A stretch of 64,000 nucleotides of DNA from Zeugodacus cucurbitae (taxonomy: Eukaryota > Arthropoda > Insecta > Diptera > Tephritidae), in contig NC_071667.1 in the NCBI RefSeq assembly GCF_028554725.1, positions 52,879,501-52,943,500 of the forward strand. The letters run 5' to 3'. Positions within the stretch are counted from its first letter, which is position 1; each line of letters begins with the position of its first letter. The translations under genes and the position numbers were made by a program. Under the pieces are notes generated by a model. It was not told the DNA's origin, ran no database searches, and saw nothing but the letters and a program-made list of their open reading frames with translations. Below, piece by piece: positions 61,501 through 63,805 of the stretch.

Positions 61501-63805
61501 ACTCATATTATGTGCTTGTCATATTCGTAGTGTGCTTTAAGGCGTCCAAGCACAATTTTGCACGAAATCAACCAGACAACCAATGTGCCACCGTGTCATC
61601 CTTTCAAAATTACCGTTAATTAATGAAATGTGAAAAATCGAAAATTTTTGATCCCACACAAACCAACCCAACCCAGTCGCTTATATATATATATAGATGA
61701 TATCAACTAATTTCATTATTTCATGCTTTTTGAACTCACTCTTCATCCTCTTCGTCGTCCTTATCGCCGGCTGTGTTGTTGTTCTCGTAGAAGACATCAT
61801 CCTCACGGGACTCTTCGTCTGAGCTGAAATTCTTCGCATCCTCATCATCATTCTCATTATCGCTGTTGTTGTTAATATTATTGTTGTTGTTGTTGTTATT
61901 CTCCTTATTGGCACGCCGCTTAGCCGCCTCCTCCTCCAAGTACTTGGCTTTCGTGATTATTTCATCACTACAGGATCGGTGACGAAAGATAAGACAGATA
62001 AAAATAATTAGTTTAACGGCAGTTCACGAGAGAGTTCGTGTGTTAGGGCGATGGAGGTTGTGGTCGTTGTACTAGTAGAGACCCGCTTGAGGTTCAAAGT
62101 GGGAGATTAATGGCGTTGGTGAATTGTCGAAATACATACATATATACAAATAAAAGAAAGGTGATAAAGGTGAACTAAAAGGAATAATTAAACTTTTTTG
62201 TGTGTGAAAGAGAGCCACTCGTGTAGCCGAGTGCGGGATGAATTTTGAAGTGGAATTCTGAAGGGTTGAATGCTTAACTTAATTTTATAACAGAGAATAG
62301 GCCAATTGGGAATTTTAAAATGATGGGCCAGGTAGGTAAGCGGATTTGTGGGCAACAAAGTAAGCGAGAAAATTTGTGGGAATTTCAGAGAAGTAACTAC
62401 AATAACAAAAACAAGTTTTTATTGCACAGTTTTAGTTATGTGGGGGTAAGTGTTGTTTTATGTTAATGCTCTGAAGTTTTTGGTTTAGAAGAGAAACTTT
62501 TTCTATTAGTTTGATAAAAAAAAATTATTGACTGCAACGAATTAGTGTTACGCAACAAAAGTTGGTCACGCAAACGAATTGTAGAGACTAAATTAATTTG
62601 ATATTTTTTTTGTTTCTTTAGGTTTGATAAAAAAATTCGTTGACTGCAACGAAATTATGTTACGCAACAAAATTGCGTCTAGTAGACTTAATTAATTTCA
62701 TTAATTTTTTTTTGATGTTTTGTTTTGTTGGTGCAATACTCGAAAGATTTAAAATAAAAAAGTTGAGAAGTTGCCATCTGTTTGAAATTTTATGTTAAAA
62801 AATTTCGTAAAATAAATAAACATAAGAAAATGGTAACAGACTGCAGAGAATGAGAAAATTTAAAGCTAAATTTATTTTTCCGAAAAAAAGTTGCCACCTT
62901 ATAGCAAATTTAACTGTGGATTTTTCGATAGTTCAAACCAAAAAAATAAAGAACTTGGAAGCTGTATCTGATTTTAATAAATATTTTATAGAAACAGAAT
63001 ATAAATTGGGCAAAAACTAAATATAATAAGAAAAAATTACAGTTAAAATAAAAAAGGTTGCCATCTGTTAAAATAATTAAACTAAATATATTGAGTATGT
63101 AACGCGACTACAATATGGAAATAAACTGAAATGATTGATGAAAGTTTACAAAAAAAATATTTTTTGCATAGAGTTGCCATAAAAAATACTTTAATATAAT
63201 TAATCAAAAAAATATTTGTAACAATATCTCTTTAGAAATCAACTTTAAACAGATAAAGAAAATTTCAATAAAAATATTTAAGAATTGATAATAATTTGTG
63301 ACCAGTGTTGCCACCTCTTTAAATGTTTATAATAATTTTATTATTTTTTATTAAATGTTACATTATAAGCAACAAATACAAGCGGTTTAAAGAAATATGC
63401 TTTTTCAGTTAGAAATATTTTTGAAAAGGGTTGCCACTAAGCTATGAAAATGTAAGTAAAAAAAATATTTTCGATATGGAAGCACTTTAACGTGGACAAA
63501 CATTTAATATATTAAGGAACAGCTTTAAAAATTTTTGTAAAGAAGGTTGCCACTTTTGTAATACTTTAAATATTAAATTTGCTCATATTGATGAAACAAT
63601 TAAACTATTTCCACACTTTCTTTTTTATACATATTATACTTTTATTTCTTAATTCACTATTTTTTACCTTTTCTTCCCTTTCAAAGTTACCACTCCACTT
63701 ACCGATTCTTGTGTAAGTCACGCTTCGACACACACACAGCGCTGTACTCATCCTCCAGCAGACAAATTTCACGCTTCTTGCAATTTAACGGCCGGCAGAG
63801 GTCAC
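10400..63805 (-). CDS. Cow: Testican / Carrier of Wingless orthologue, 3' nine coding exons (gene overview)
   Basis: This is a secreted SPARC/testican-family glycoprotein. Drosophila Cow is reported as an extracellular proteoglycan that binds Wingless and affects its spread; that role is carried over by orthology. Nine exons give 513 residues plus a TAA stop. The order is a testican N-terminal Cys module (residues 1-34), an acidic Asn-rich linker (35-110), a Kazal/follistatin-like module (about 112-158), a Gln/Asn-rich linker (160-237), a basic/aromatic stretch (238-308), the SPARC EF-hand domain (309-432), a thyroglobulin type-1 domain (433-477) and an acidic tail (478-513). This matches the domain order of vertebrate SPOCK proteins. 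Every junction has AG/GT and a matching phase, and the summed coding length leaves no frame break. Exon 63703-63805 begins inside a codon, so at least one upstream exon with the signal peptide lies past the window. The largest introns are 23.8 and 14.7 kb. Confidence 0.93.
11370..11830 (-). pseudogene. Non-LTR retrotransposon ORF2 tail (RNase-H type), decayed
   Basis: Minus-strand frames give VIARSFWPAADLKPSYW, then KSFKHFFLQCPAFAILKL further on, then GLYDLLGVFGCHKEHL. This is the order seen at the end of ORF2 in RNase-H-bearing non-LTR elements: an RFWP-like block, a conserved TGH region, H-x-L-x-C-P-A-F, then a terminal LL-x-F block. The frame is broken by several stops. A related fragment on the plus strand lies at 21.13-21.65 kb. 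It lies in the last Cow intron. Confidence 0.6.
11831..14483. other. Remainder of the last Cow intron
   Basis: No supported features except a (CT)n tract at about 12752-12766. Open frames at 13602-13796 and 14238-14429 have no recognisable homology. Confidence 0.5.
14484..14621 (-). CDS. Cow: Cow exon: thyroglobulin type-1 domain
   Basis: The exon encodes visible residues 433-477. Order: AYAPDCDIQGFYKPTQC, HNSVGVCWCVDKHG, VEFANTRTRGKPNC. The GFYKPTQC...CWCVD...G core is diagnostic of thyroglobulin type-1 repeats and closely parallels the testican version (GYYKATQC...CWCVDKYGNE). In other proteins these domains can inhibit cysteine proteases; whether this one does is unknown. The acceptor AG is at 14622-14623, the donor GTAAGT at 14483, phase 1 on both sides. 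Confidence 0.95.
15007..15088 (+). repeat. Second small GAAAGC cluster
   Basis: Four GAAAGC motifs fall within about 80 bp in the intron between the EF-hand and thyroglobulin exons (near 15008, 15025, 15046 and 15082). The motif and T/C-rich continuation match the larger cluster at 7.4-8.4 kb. Confidence 0.55.
15328..15696 (-). CDS. Cow: Cow exon: SPARC/testican calcium-binding EF-hand domain
   Basis: The exon encodes visible residues 310-431, with Ala309 and Gly432 split. It opens AECKPQQLTAIGNRLLDWFS, the first helix of the testican extracellular calcium domain. Two EF-hand loops follow: DLNNDGYLSLQE (364-375) and DLDQDNSINTRE (396-407), the second followed by WCRCF as in SPARC-family domains. 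Conserved cysteines flank the pair (C352, C387, C395, C409, C411 and one in DRPC). Both loops keep acidic or Asn/Ser ligands at positions 1, 3, 5 and 12 and look able to bind calcium, whereas from memory the first loop of vertebrate testicans is degenerate. The acceptor AG is at 15697-15698 and the donor GTGAGA at 15327. Confidence 0.95.
15950..16043 (-). CDS. Cow: Cow exon: short linker before the SPARC domain
   Basis: A 94-bp exon encoding visible residues 278-308 (DNQYPEDKHKIRGYNEVVEK then PQKYSKNSMNN), ending with one base of a split Ala codon. The acceptor AG is at 16044-16045 and the donor GTGAGT at 15949. Phase and position fit; only 253 bp of intron separate it from the EF-hand exon. 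It carries no domain signature of its own. Confidence 0.8.
16046..16979. other. Intron sequence, nothing recognised
   Basis: The longest open frame (16621-16908, minus) resembles no family that I know. No splice-compatible exon was found between the flanking Cow exons. Confidence 0.45.
16980..17115 (+). mobile_element. Short internal fragment of an RTE retrotransposon (copy 1)
   Basis: These 136 bp match 48680-48815 of RTE copy 3 at all but two positions by eye (Ala to Val and Ala to Ser changes in the peptide). The peptide is YFGLSRQLKSKVLSRRTKIK and onward, from just past the RT domain. Neither the 5' end nor the 3' end of the element is present, and the match starts and stops abruptly. 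Confidence 0.8.
18400..19130 (+). repeat. Fragments of the dispersed repeat family
   Basis: A 'GGGCTAAATTCGGGTGCAACCGA' landmark near 18427 and two copies of an 'ATTTACCAATATTTTCGGTA' block (near 18572 and 19036) tie this to the better copy at 29.5 kb. The two blocks imply two overlapping or duplicated fragments in the same orientation. The open frame at 18702-19067 lies across this repeat and is probably chance. Confidence 0.55.
19131..20151. other. Intron sequence, nothing recognised
   Basis: AT-rich; no supported features. Confidence 0.45.
20152..20271 (-). CDS. Cow: Cow exon: linker to the EF-hand domain
   Basis: A 120-bp exon, phase 0 at both ends, encoding visible residues 238-277. 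It starts DKDDNNRHYNHINSQ, contains FTFTPEEIKYDNKHYKYLKY and ends TAYKK. It is rich in Tyr, Lys and His and has no cysteine. The acceptor AG is at 20272-20273 and the donor GTAAGT at 20151. I place it in Cow because its phase fits both neighbours and it lies between them in order. It belongs to no named domain that I can recognise. Confidence 0.8.
21130..21650 (+). pseudogene. Non-LTR retrotransposon ORF2 tail (RNase-H type), decayed
   Basis: Plus-strand frames give CAVARCFWAAVVRKRSCQLL, LSLKKAHLAAIISVLTGFNI, then HFLLQCQTFARLRLK and SIRSNWV. These are the terminal blocks of an RNase-H-bearing non-LTR ORF2: an RxFWP-like motif, 'L..iisvlTGH', H-x-L-x-C-P-A-F-A-R-L-R-L, and the C-terminal helix. 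Stops and shifts interrupt it. It is the same type as the minus-strand relic at 11.4-11.8 kb, in the intron between the 20,152 and 22,854 Cow exons. Confidence 0.65.
21660..22853. other. Intron sequence, nothing recognised
   Basis: No supported features. Open frames at 21741-21932 and 21960-22226 have no recognisable homology. Confidence 0.45.
22854..23086 (-). CDS. Cow: Cow exon: polyQ / Asn-rich linker
   Basis: The exon encodes visible residues 161-237, with Glu160 split across the junction. It begins ENTDGKRLQRLSERQSAFNA, with a predicted helix, then carries a Gln tract interrupted by Lys and Met, then an Asn/Asp/Leu-rich stretch ending NFNAIMD. It has no cysteines. The acceptor follows a T-rich tract (AG at 23087-23088) and the donor is GTAAGT at 22853. 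The Gln tract is coded mostly by CAA and CAG repeats, so its length probably varies. Confidence 0.87.
23087..24699. other. Intron sequence, mostly unrecognised
   Basis: A segment at about 23,455-23,535 resembles 18,785-18,865 (shared CACACATC, AGAAATAA and GCAACCAAACC blocks), so both may be parts of one unnamed repeat. The open frames at 23,752-24,326 show no known domain. The right part may include the 5' UTR of the CR1-like element; I cannot place its first base. Confidence 0.4.
24903..25769 (+). CDS. CR1-like ORF1, nucleic-acid-binding protein with PHD-like finger
   Basis: An intact 288-residue protein. Residues 3-55 form a PHD-like zinc finger: C3, C8, C20, C23, H28, C31, C52, C55, with W50 before the last pair as is usual. 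A central Ser/Pro/Lys-rich region follows (about 115-180), then a folded C-terminal part (about 185-270) starting KSIFVSRFASDTTIEDIKFY and containing a WPPGAFVREF block, typical of ORF1 proteins of insect CR1/jockey elements. The ATG follows a T-rich stretch. The reading frame ends at TAA 25767-25769, directly preceded by A AAA AAC. Confidence 0.85.
   Translation: MTCNFPNCTIKGDSDRFVSCWLCDGLAHLKCAGLTGRILDSILDGKGLRWSCLKCRPTDIELFKVFKQARNNFKEIGRELQNLTEKFKHYEVLFQSFKCLNDQDDNAKPSSKRKRPSNEEPATLSVKSMSPVKLDLINLSSPCPQGEKPSSSKVLNPPKTINDNLKRKTIQDPPPINSEFVAKNLVVIPQRKSIFVSRFASDTTIEDIKFYISSKLKINDIDIDVRKFNFKYERNISSFKIGVSAVNFQLLLDESFWPPGAFVREFEQKQQKQTVIAHIPKNAADSKN
25767..28605 (+). pseudogene. CR1-like ORF2, AP endonuclease plus reverse transcriptase, one frame break
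   Basis: The first part runs in frame to 27376 and the second from before 27448 to 28605. Endonuclease blocks: IHYQNVRGL, FTETWL, SYIPP, LGDFN, and YHPAL in place of the usual SDHxP. RT blocks: NYRGI, TDFSKAFDRVNH, SGVPQGSHLGPILF, LLYADDVKLF and LKKCKTM. The protein ends without an RNase H domain. The frame breaks at a run of five T near 27349-27353; the frame before it matches the family up to there and the other frame after it, so one base is missing. No in-frame ATG precedes the endonuclease, and the open frame overlaps the end of ORF1. Confidence 0.85.
28819..29524. other. Intron sequence, nothing recognised
   Basis: AT-rich with TATATA tracts; no supported features. Confidence 0.5.
29525..30803 (+). 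repeat. Dispersed repeat family, most complete copy
   Basis: The start is marked by AGTAAGGAAAGGTTAAG and TTCGGGTGCAACCGAACATT, followed by TTTTATACTCTCTCAA near 29561. The end has TTGCGAGAGTATAAAA (about 30787-30802), the inverted counterpart of that block with one mismatch. Near the right end there is a GGACGGACGGACAGACAGAC tract. There is no coding capacity. Other copies in this window, in both orientations, are at 1.8, 18.4, 32.9, 33.97, 44.46, 54.0, 59.16 and 60.27 kb. The inverted ends suggest a transposon origin, but I cannot assign a class. Confidence 0.7.
30804..32919. other. Intron sequence, nothing recognised
   Basis: There is a perfect 10-bp inverted pair (GTCTATATAA and TTATATAGAC) near 31335-31368. 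No supported coding features. Confidence 0.45.
32920..33222 (-). repeat. Fragment of the dispersed repeat family
   Basis: Blocks such as CACGCCTACTTCCCATATAA and 'CTCAATTTTGAGTTCAATCT' match the reverse complement of the 29.5-kb copy and the minus-strand copy at 59.2 kb. It abuts the 5' end of Helitron 1. Confidence 0.5.
33973..34140 (+). repeat. Dispersed repeat fragment nested in Helitron 1
   Basis: It starts AATGAAAGGCTAAGTTCGGG, followed by an ACCGAACATTTTATAC block, as in the 29.5-kb copy, and fades after about 170 bp. Confidence 0.6.
34270..34880 (+). pseudogene. Helitron Pif1-like helicase relic
   Basis: Plus-strand pieces in several frames read LHRTLKDLD, ILLAGDLRQTLPIT, SLNLWRHIKNRQLTTN, LIAFPTDFCHFID, DDVVNYP and VIMLRNMNQPR. 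These follow the order of the helicase C-terminal half in insect Helitrons (GDFRQ.LP, SSLW, FP.DFC, LRN.NP..LCNG). There are many stops and shifts; it is non-functional. Confidence 0.75.
35424..37306 (-). mobile_element. RTE-clade retrotransposon, copy 2, 5' truncated
   Basis: The element is flanked by a 12-bp target duplication TATTCTAATATT at 35412-35423 and 37307-37318. The 3' end (left) is CGCCAATCACATACA, matching copy 4. Recognisable element sequence stops near 37293, and 14-16 bp of TAATATTA-rich filler lie between it and the right duplication. The endonuclease half is missing, a normal outcome of incomplete reverse transcription. Confidence 0.88.
35448..37292 (-). CDS. RTE copy 2 ORF, RT domain and C-terminal region (partial)
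   Basis: A 614-residue frame open over its whole length, with no endonuclease part. RT blocks: NYRGISLLNIAYKVLS, CGFRPGKSTTDQIF, LFVDFKAAFDS, GFRQGDSLSCDFFNL, LLAYADDIDIIG and VNEDKTKYLLSS. A C-terminal part follows with FGLSRQL, YGAEAWTM and RRLRWLGHVVRM-like blocks and GRGRPPLRW, all typical of RTE/BovB-related elements. The first in-frame ATG is at 37238, but in the full element this codon is internal. The frame enters at the truncation point. Confidence 0.85.
   Translation of the reverse strand, partial: ELKREARRICRQKKKEAEMREYEELEKLADRGDARKFYEKMKRLNEGFKTGASSCRDQGGNLVTDVQGILGLWREHFSDLLNGSESTTPGDVEPDPPIDDDGTDVPLPDHEEIRIAITRLKNNKAAGADRLPAELFKYGGEELIRCMHQLLCRIWSEESMPDDWNLSVLCPIHKKGDPTICANYRGISLLNIAYKVLSSVLCERLKPTVNKLIGPYQCGFRPGKSTTDQIFTMSQILEKTREKRIDTHHLFVDFKAAFDSTKRSCLYAAMSEFGIPAKLIRLCKLTLSNTKSSVMIGKDLSEPFDTKRGFRQGDSLSCDFFNLMLAKIIRAAELNREGTIFYKSVQLLAYADDIDIIGSNNRAVCSAFSRMDKEAKRMGLEVNEDKTKYLLSSSKQSAHSRLGSHVTVDSHNFEVVDNFVYLGTSINNTNNVSLEIQRRITLANRCYFGLSRQLNSKVLSRRTKIKLYKSLIIPVLLYGAEAWTMSTSDETTLGVFERKILRKIYGPQNIGNGEYRRRWNDELYELYDDIDIVQRIKRQRLRWLGHVVRMDENTPALKLFDAVPAGGSRGRGRPPLRWRDQVESDLVKLGISNWRRTAKERERWRTIVDSAITG
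37319..37741. other. Intron between RTE copy 2 and the Kazal exon
   Basis: T-rich; no supported features. Confidence 0.5.
37742..37890 (-). CDS. Cow: Cow exon: Kazal / follistatin-like module
   Basis: The exon encodes visible residues 111-159. The order NCKPCPVAKPTFLCGADNRT, YSSLCRLDYHNC, ACKGFCPCK is the Kazal-like module of testicans: vertebrate members have the same CKPCPVA, CGxDxxTY and C-x-C-x-L-x-x-x-x-C blocks, and end in CPC. The acceptor AG is at 37891-37892 and the donor GTAAGT at 37741. A longer open frame exists upstream of the acceptor, but only this start restores the Asp codon left by the previous exon. It contains one possible N-glycosylation site, NRT. In the family this module does not necessarily inhibit proteases. 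Confidence 0.93.
37893..41755. other. Intron sequence, mostly unrecognised
   Basis: A CTGCCTG/CAGGCAG inverted pair lies near 38170-38196; ACATAC simple repeats at about 38250-38410; a stretch with repeated TTCGAATAG-like blocks at about 38,830-39,130; and an (AC)n tract near 40445. No open frame here carries a known domain. Part of 39,750-40,150 feels like decayed transposon sequence, but I cannot name it. Confidence 0.4.
41756..41926 (-). mobile_element. Second Helitron-type 3' terminus beyond Helitron 2
   Basis: On the minus strand, a GCGAAGCCGGAGCGGTCTG block ends in CTAG at 41759-41756, followed by T. This closely resembles the 3' end seen in many insect Helitrons. It lies 171 bp past the 3' end of Helitron 2, in the same orientation. 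It may be the end of an older Helitron or of a read-through product. Confidence 0.6.
42586..42720 (-). pseudogene. Helitron helicase C-terminus
   Basis: It reads DLDNPCFSHRQLYVACSRVG, continuing KPSKLFVLARDRLTKNIVHQ, LVLS and a stop. This is the conserved end of the Pif1-like Helitron helicase (CFSHGQLYVACSRV). All 44 codons are open, but the rest of the helicase was not found upstream, which the nested insertion begins to replace about 40 bp away. Confidence 0.8.
42757..43262. mobile_element. MITE-like insert nested in Helitron 2
   Basis: The left end CCATACTTATGTTGTG (about 42757) and the right end, which reads CCATACTTAAGTTGTG when reverse-complemented (about 43260 downward), match at 15 of 16 positions. 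A second, weaker copy of the motif is near 42803. Two ACTGTGAAAC blocks occur at the right. No coding capacity. The exact boundaries and target duplication are unclear. Confidence 0.5.
44463..45000 (+). repeat. Dispersed repeat family, partial copy
   Basis: It begins ACAAGTAAGGAAGTGATAAT then TTCGGATGTATCCG, a diverged version of the TTCGGGTGCAACCG start, followed by TTTTTACTCTCGCAA. Family blocks fade by about 45 kb. Confidence 0.6.
45001..47074. other. Intron sequence, nothing recognised
   Basis: CA-rich simple sequence at about 46290-46460; no supported genes. Confidence 0.5.
47086..49179 (+). CDS. RTE copy 3 ORF, RT domain and C-terminal region (partial)
   Basis: The frame is open from the truncation point to TAA, 697 residues, without a break. 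It contains the connector after the endonuclease (STHQHLDIRELWNGI), then RT blocks NYRGISLLNI, CGFRPGKSTMDQIF, LFIDFKAAFDS, GFRQGDSLSCDFFNL and LLAYADDIDIIG, then VNEDKTKYLLSS and the FGLSRQL...GRGRPPLRW tail. Compared with copies 2 and 4 it lacks GLE before VNEDK and four residues before GSRGRG, both in-frame losses. Nothing upstream shows that it is expressed. Confidence 0.85.
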   Translation: MQSQPTAERFSTRLALLLSESTHQHLDIRELWNGISNSLLTAAAETIGLRQRQKPSWYDESCRSAVERKQTAYLATLRSTTTRSGWDRYRELKREARRICRRKKKEAEMREYEKLEKLADMGNARKFYEKIRRFTEGFKTRALSCRDRGGNLVTDVQSILGLWREHFSDLLNGSESTTPGDGEPDSPIDDDGFNVPLPDHEEIRIAITRLKNNKAAGADGLPAELFKYGGEELIRCMHQLLCRIWSEESMADDWNLSVLCPIHKKGDPTICANYRGISLLNIAYKVLSSVLCERLKPTVNELIGPYQCGFRPGKSTMDQIFTMRQILEKTRERRIDTHHLFIDFKAAFDSTKRSCLYAAMSEFGIPAKLIRLCKLTLSNTKSSVRIVRSLSEPFDTKRGFRQGDSLSCDFFNLLLEKIIRAVELNREGTIFYKSVQLLAYADDIDIIGSNNRAICFAFSRLDKEAKRMVNEDKTKYLLSSNKQSAHSRLGSHVTVDSHTFEVVDNFVYLGTSINNTNNVSLEIQRRITLANRCYFGLSRQLKSKVLSRRTKIKLYKSLIIPVLMYGAEAWTMTTSDETTLGVFERKVLRKIYGPLNIGNGEYRRRWNDELYDLYDDIDIVQRIKRQRLRWLGHVVRMEENTPAQKVFDAGSRGRGRPPLRWKDQVQSDLASLGVSSWRQKAKRRNEWRALVDSAIIA
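47086..49205 (+). mobile_element. RTE-clade retrotransposon, copy 3, 5' truncated, frame intact
   Basis: The element is flanked by an 11-bp duplication TAACATATAAG at 47075-47085 and 49206-49216. The 3' end is GCGGTTCCTACGCCAAATAT plus a short AT tail, differing from copies 2 and 4, so it belongs to a separate subfamily. The endonuclease is missing. The match to copy 4 begins at AGCTGCAATC. Confidence 0.88.
49323..49468 (+). repeat. Direct repeat Y, first copy
   Basis: It starts AATAAGGTGAAGGTTCAGAA and ends near TTTTCGAGTCGG. It recurs in the same orientation at 51,893-52,045, with few changes apart from a poly-A length difference and a roughly 9-bp indel after AATGC. Confidence 0.8.
50280..51200 (-). 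mobile_element. Mariner-like DNA transposon, internally decayed
   Basis: A perfect 12-bp inverted pair, TAAGAGCGCTAC at 50287-50298 and GTAGCGCTCTTA at 51186-51197, lies at the edges of the transposase-like sequence. The span of about 0.9 kb is shorter than a full mariner (about 1.3 kb), so a part is lost. Exact ends and a TA duplication were not resolved. Confidence 0.6.
50371..50868 (-). pseudogene. Mariner-like transposase relic, catalytic region
   Basis: Minus-strand pieces read NTVWCALWAGGVIGRYFFHD, SMITEYFWPEMDDMDLDNMW, FQQDGSTSHTANVTIDF, stop, then ISRNGPVNWPPRSCDLTPLD with YFLWGYV, and last ENWVQRLDFCKRTM. FQQDG and CDLTPLDYFLWG hold the second and third catalytic Asp of the mariner DD34D type. 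One stop and one shift break it. The N-terminal DNA-binding part should lie at 50.9-51.17 kb but is not readable. Confidence 0.8.
51843..52089 (+). repeat. Direct repeat Y, second copy, bracketed by a 44-bp direct duplication
   Basis: A 44-bp segment starting AATAAATCTAAGTATTTGTG occurs identically at 51843-51886 and 52046-52089. Between the two lies a copy of repeat Y (51893-52045) plus 6 bp. The first copy of Y at 49.3 kb is not bracketed by this segment. Confidence 0.85.
52090..54002. other. Intron sequence, nothing recognised
   Basis: Short open frames at 52408-52605 and 52673-52937 have no domain signature. No tRNA-like fold was recognised. Confidence 0.45.
54003..54805 (+). repeat. Dispersed repeat family, copy interrupted by RTE copy 4
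   Basis: It begins ACAAGTAAGGAAGGGCTAAG and continues with the family blocks CCGAGGTCCTCATGTACGAT, ATTTCATTGATATTGGTAGA, and CGCCATTTTGTGGGCGTGGC near 54,751. The copy is cut by the RTE insertion at 54,806; I could not identify its continuation past 57,595. Confidence 0.65.
55059..56183 (+). CDS. RTE copy 4, AP endonuclease domain
   Basis: The endonuclease is intact in 374 residues. Blocks: RACTWNVRTLNWEG, ITAIQEVRWTGQG, YYSGH, GVGFVV, CAHAPTEEKDD, VVLGDFNARVG, NGLRLIDFA, RNQIDHVVI and DSDHYLVAAKIRTRL. Asn, Glu, Asp/Asn and the final SDH are all in place, so the catalytic set looks complete. The frame then runs past the first deletion and stops at TGA 56181. It starts at the first ATG after the conserved 5' UTR. 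Confidence 0.85.
   Translation: MKNLRKPRMRHPPFDDDPCKRFKDNDIRACTWNVRTLNWEGASALLVDVLIRLRADITAIQEVRWTGQGRKKVGPCDIYYSGHIKERKFGVGFVVGERLRRRVLAFTPVDERLATIRIKARFFNISLICAHAPTEEKDDVTKDAFYERLERTYERCPRHDVKVVLGDFNARVGKEGVFGTTVGKFSRHDETSPNGLRLIDFAGARNMVVCSTRFQHKKIHQATWLSPDRNTRNQIDHVVIDGRHVSCVLDVRTLRGPNIDSDHYLVAAKIRTRLCAAKNARQQTQGRFDVEKLQSQQTATKYSTRLALLLSESTHQHLGIRELWNGISNSLRTAAAETIGFRQRQKTSWYDEECRLAAERKQTAYLATLQTTES
56175..57555 (+). pseudogene. RTE copy 4, reverse transcriptase part, internally deleted
   Basis: Frame 2 carries the connector (ELKREARRICRQKKKEAEMR) to GTDARKG near 56,490. Frame 3 then starts at SEFGIPAKLIRL (56,518) and runs to the normal end at 57,555. The missing 466 bp held the first RT blocks, including the NYRGIS and FKAAFDS motifs with the first catalytic Asp. 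YADDIDIIG and everything after it remain. This copy cannot make an active RT. Confidence 0.88.
57596..59160. other. Intron sequence, nothing recognised
   Basis: (AC)n near 58138 and ATACAT tracts at about 58410-58480. No supported features. Confidence 0.5.
59164..60222 (-). repeat. Dispersed repeat family, minus-strand copy
   Basis: Its family start, on the minus strand, lies at 60,222-60,160 (AGTAAGGAAAGGCTAAGTTC, then TTTTACACTCTCGCAA). Blocks TGGAAAATGGGCGTGGCATC near 59,462 and CACGCCCACATCCCATATAA near 59,340 match the reverse of the 29.5-kb copy. Confidence 0.7.
60270..60740 (+). repeat. Dispersed repeat family, plus-strand fragment
   Basis: Blocks GGATAGGGGAAGTTGTGGCC, ATTTTTGGCATAGAGACC and AAGTAGGCGTGGTTGTGAAC follow the order of the 29.5-kb copy. 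It lies next to the start of the minus-strand copy, so the two are head to head. Confidence 0.6.
60741..61739. other. Intron sequence, nothing recognised
   Basis: Several (AC)n tracts between 61,230 and 61,500; no supported genes. Confidence 0.5.
61740..61967 (-). CDS. Cow: Cow exon: acidic, Asn-rich linker
   Basis: The exon encodes visible residues 35-109 plus a split Asp. It opens with a charged helical stretch (DEIITKAKYLEEEAAKRR), runs into an Asn tract broken by one Ile, then a Ser/Asp/Glu-rich segment ending in Asp/Glu. It has no cysteine. The acceptor AG is at 61968-61969; the donor is GTGAGT at 61739. The in-frame TGA just after the donor shows that the exon must end here. Low-complexity linkers vary in length between fly species, so the Asn run is likely to be polymorphic. 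Confidence 0.88.
62511..62712 (+). repeat. Imperfect tandem duplication, about 110-bp unit
   Basis: Unit 1 (from about 62511) and unit 2 (from about 62622) both contain GTTTGATAAAAAAA, TTGACTGCAACGAA, GTTACGCAACAAAA and TTAATTAATTT-like blocks in the same order. Confidence 0.7.
62770..63692 (+). repeat. Array of spaced GTTGCCA motifs
   Basis: GTTGCCA occurs at 62770, 62890, 63057, 63173, 63307, 63430 and 63546, and GTTACCA at 63686. Spacings are 120, 167, 116, 134, 123, 116 and 140 bp, separated by A/T-rich sequence. The continuation is mostly TCTG or C(C/T). It lies in the intron immediately after the first visible Cow exon. Confidence 0.7.
63703..63805 (-). CDS. Cow: Cow exon: testican N-terminal cysteine module
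   Basis: The exon encodes visible residues 1-34, starting DLCRPLNCKKREICLLEDEY and ending VSKRDLHKNR. It has four cysteines in the D-x-C...C...C...A-x-CVS pattern found at the start of the mature region in vertebrate testicans, just before the follistatin-like part. The acceptor AG is at 63806-63807 and the donor GT at 63702-63701 (GTAAGT). It enters with two bases of a split codon and leaves with two bases, which the next exon completes as Arg. It is too short to stand out as an open frame and was found from the splice sites and cysteine spacing. Confidence 0.9.

Noticed and set aside
61681..61914. 77-residue frame rich in Thr and Met over the acidic Cow exon
   Set aside because: It is an out-of-frame reading of the Asn/Asp codon repeats of Cow.
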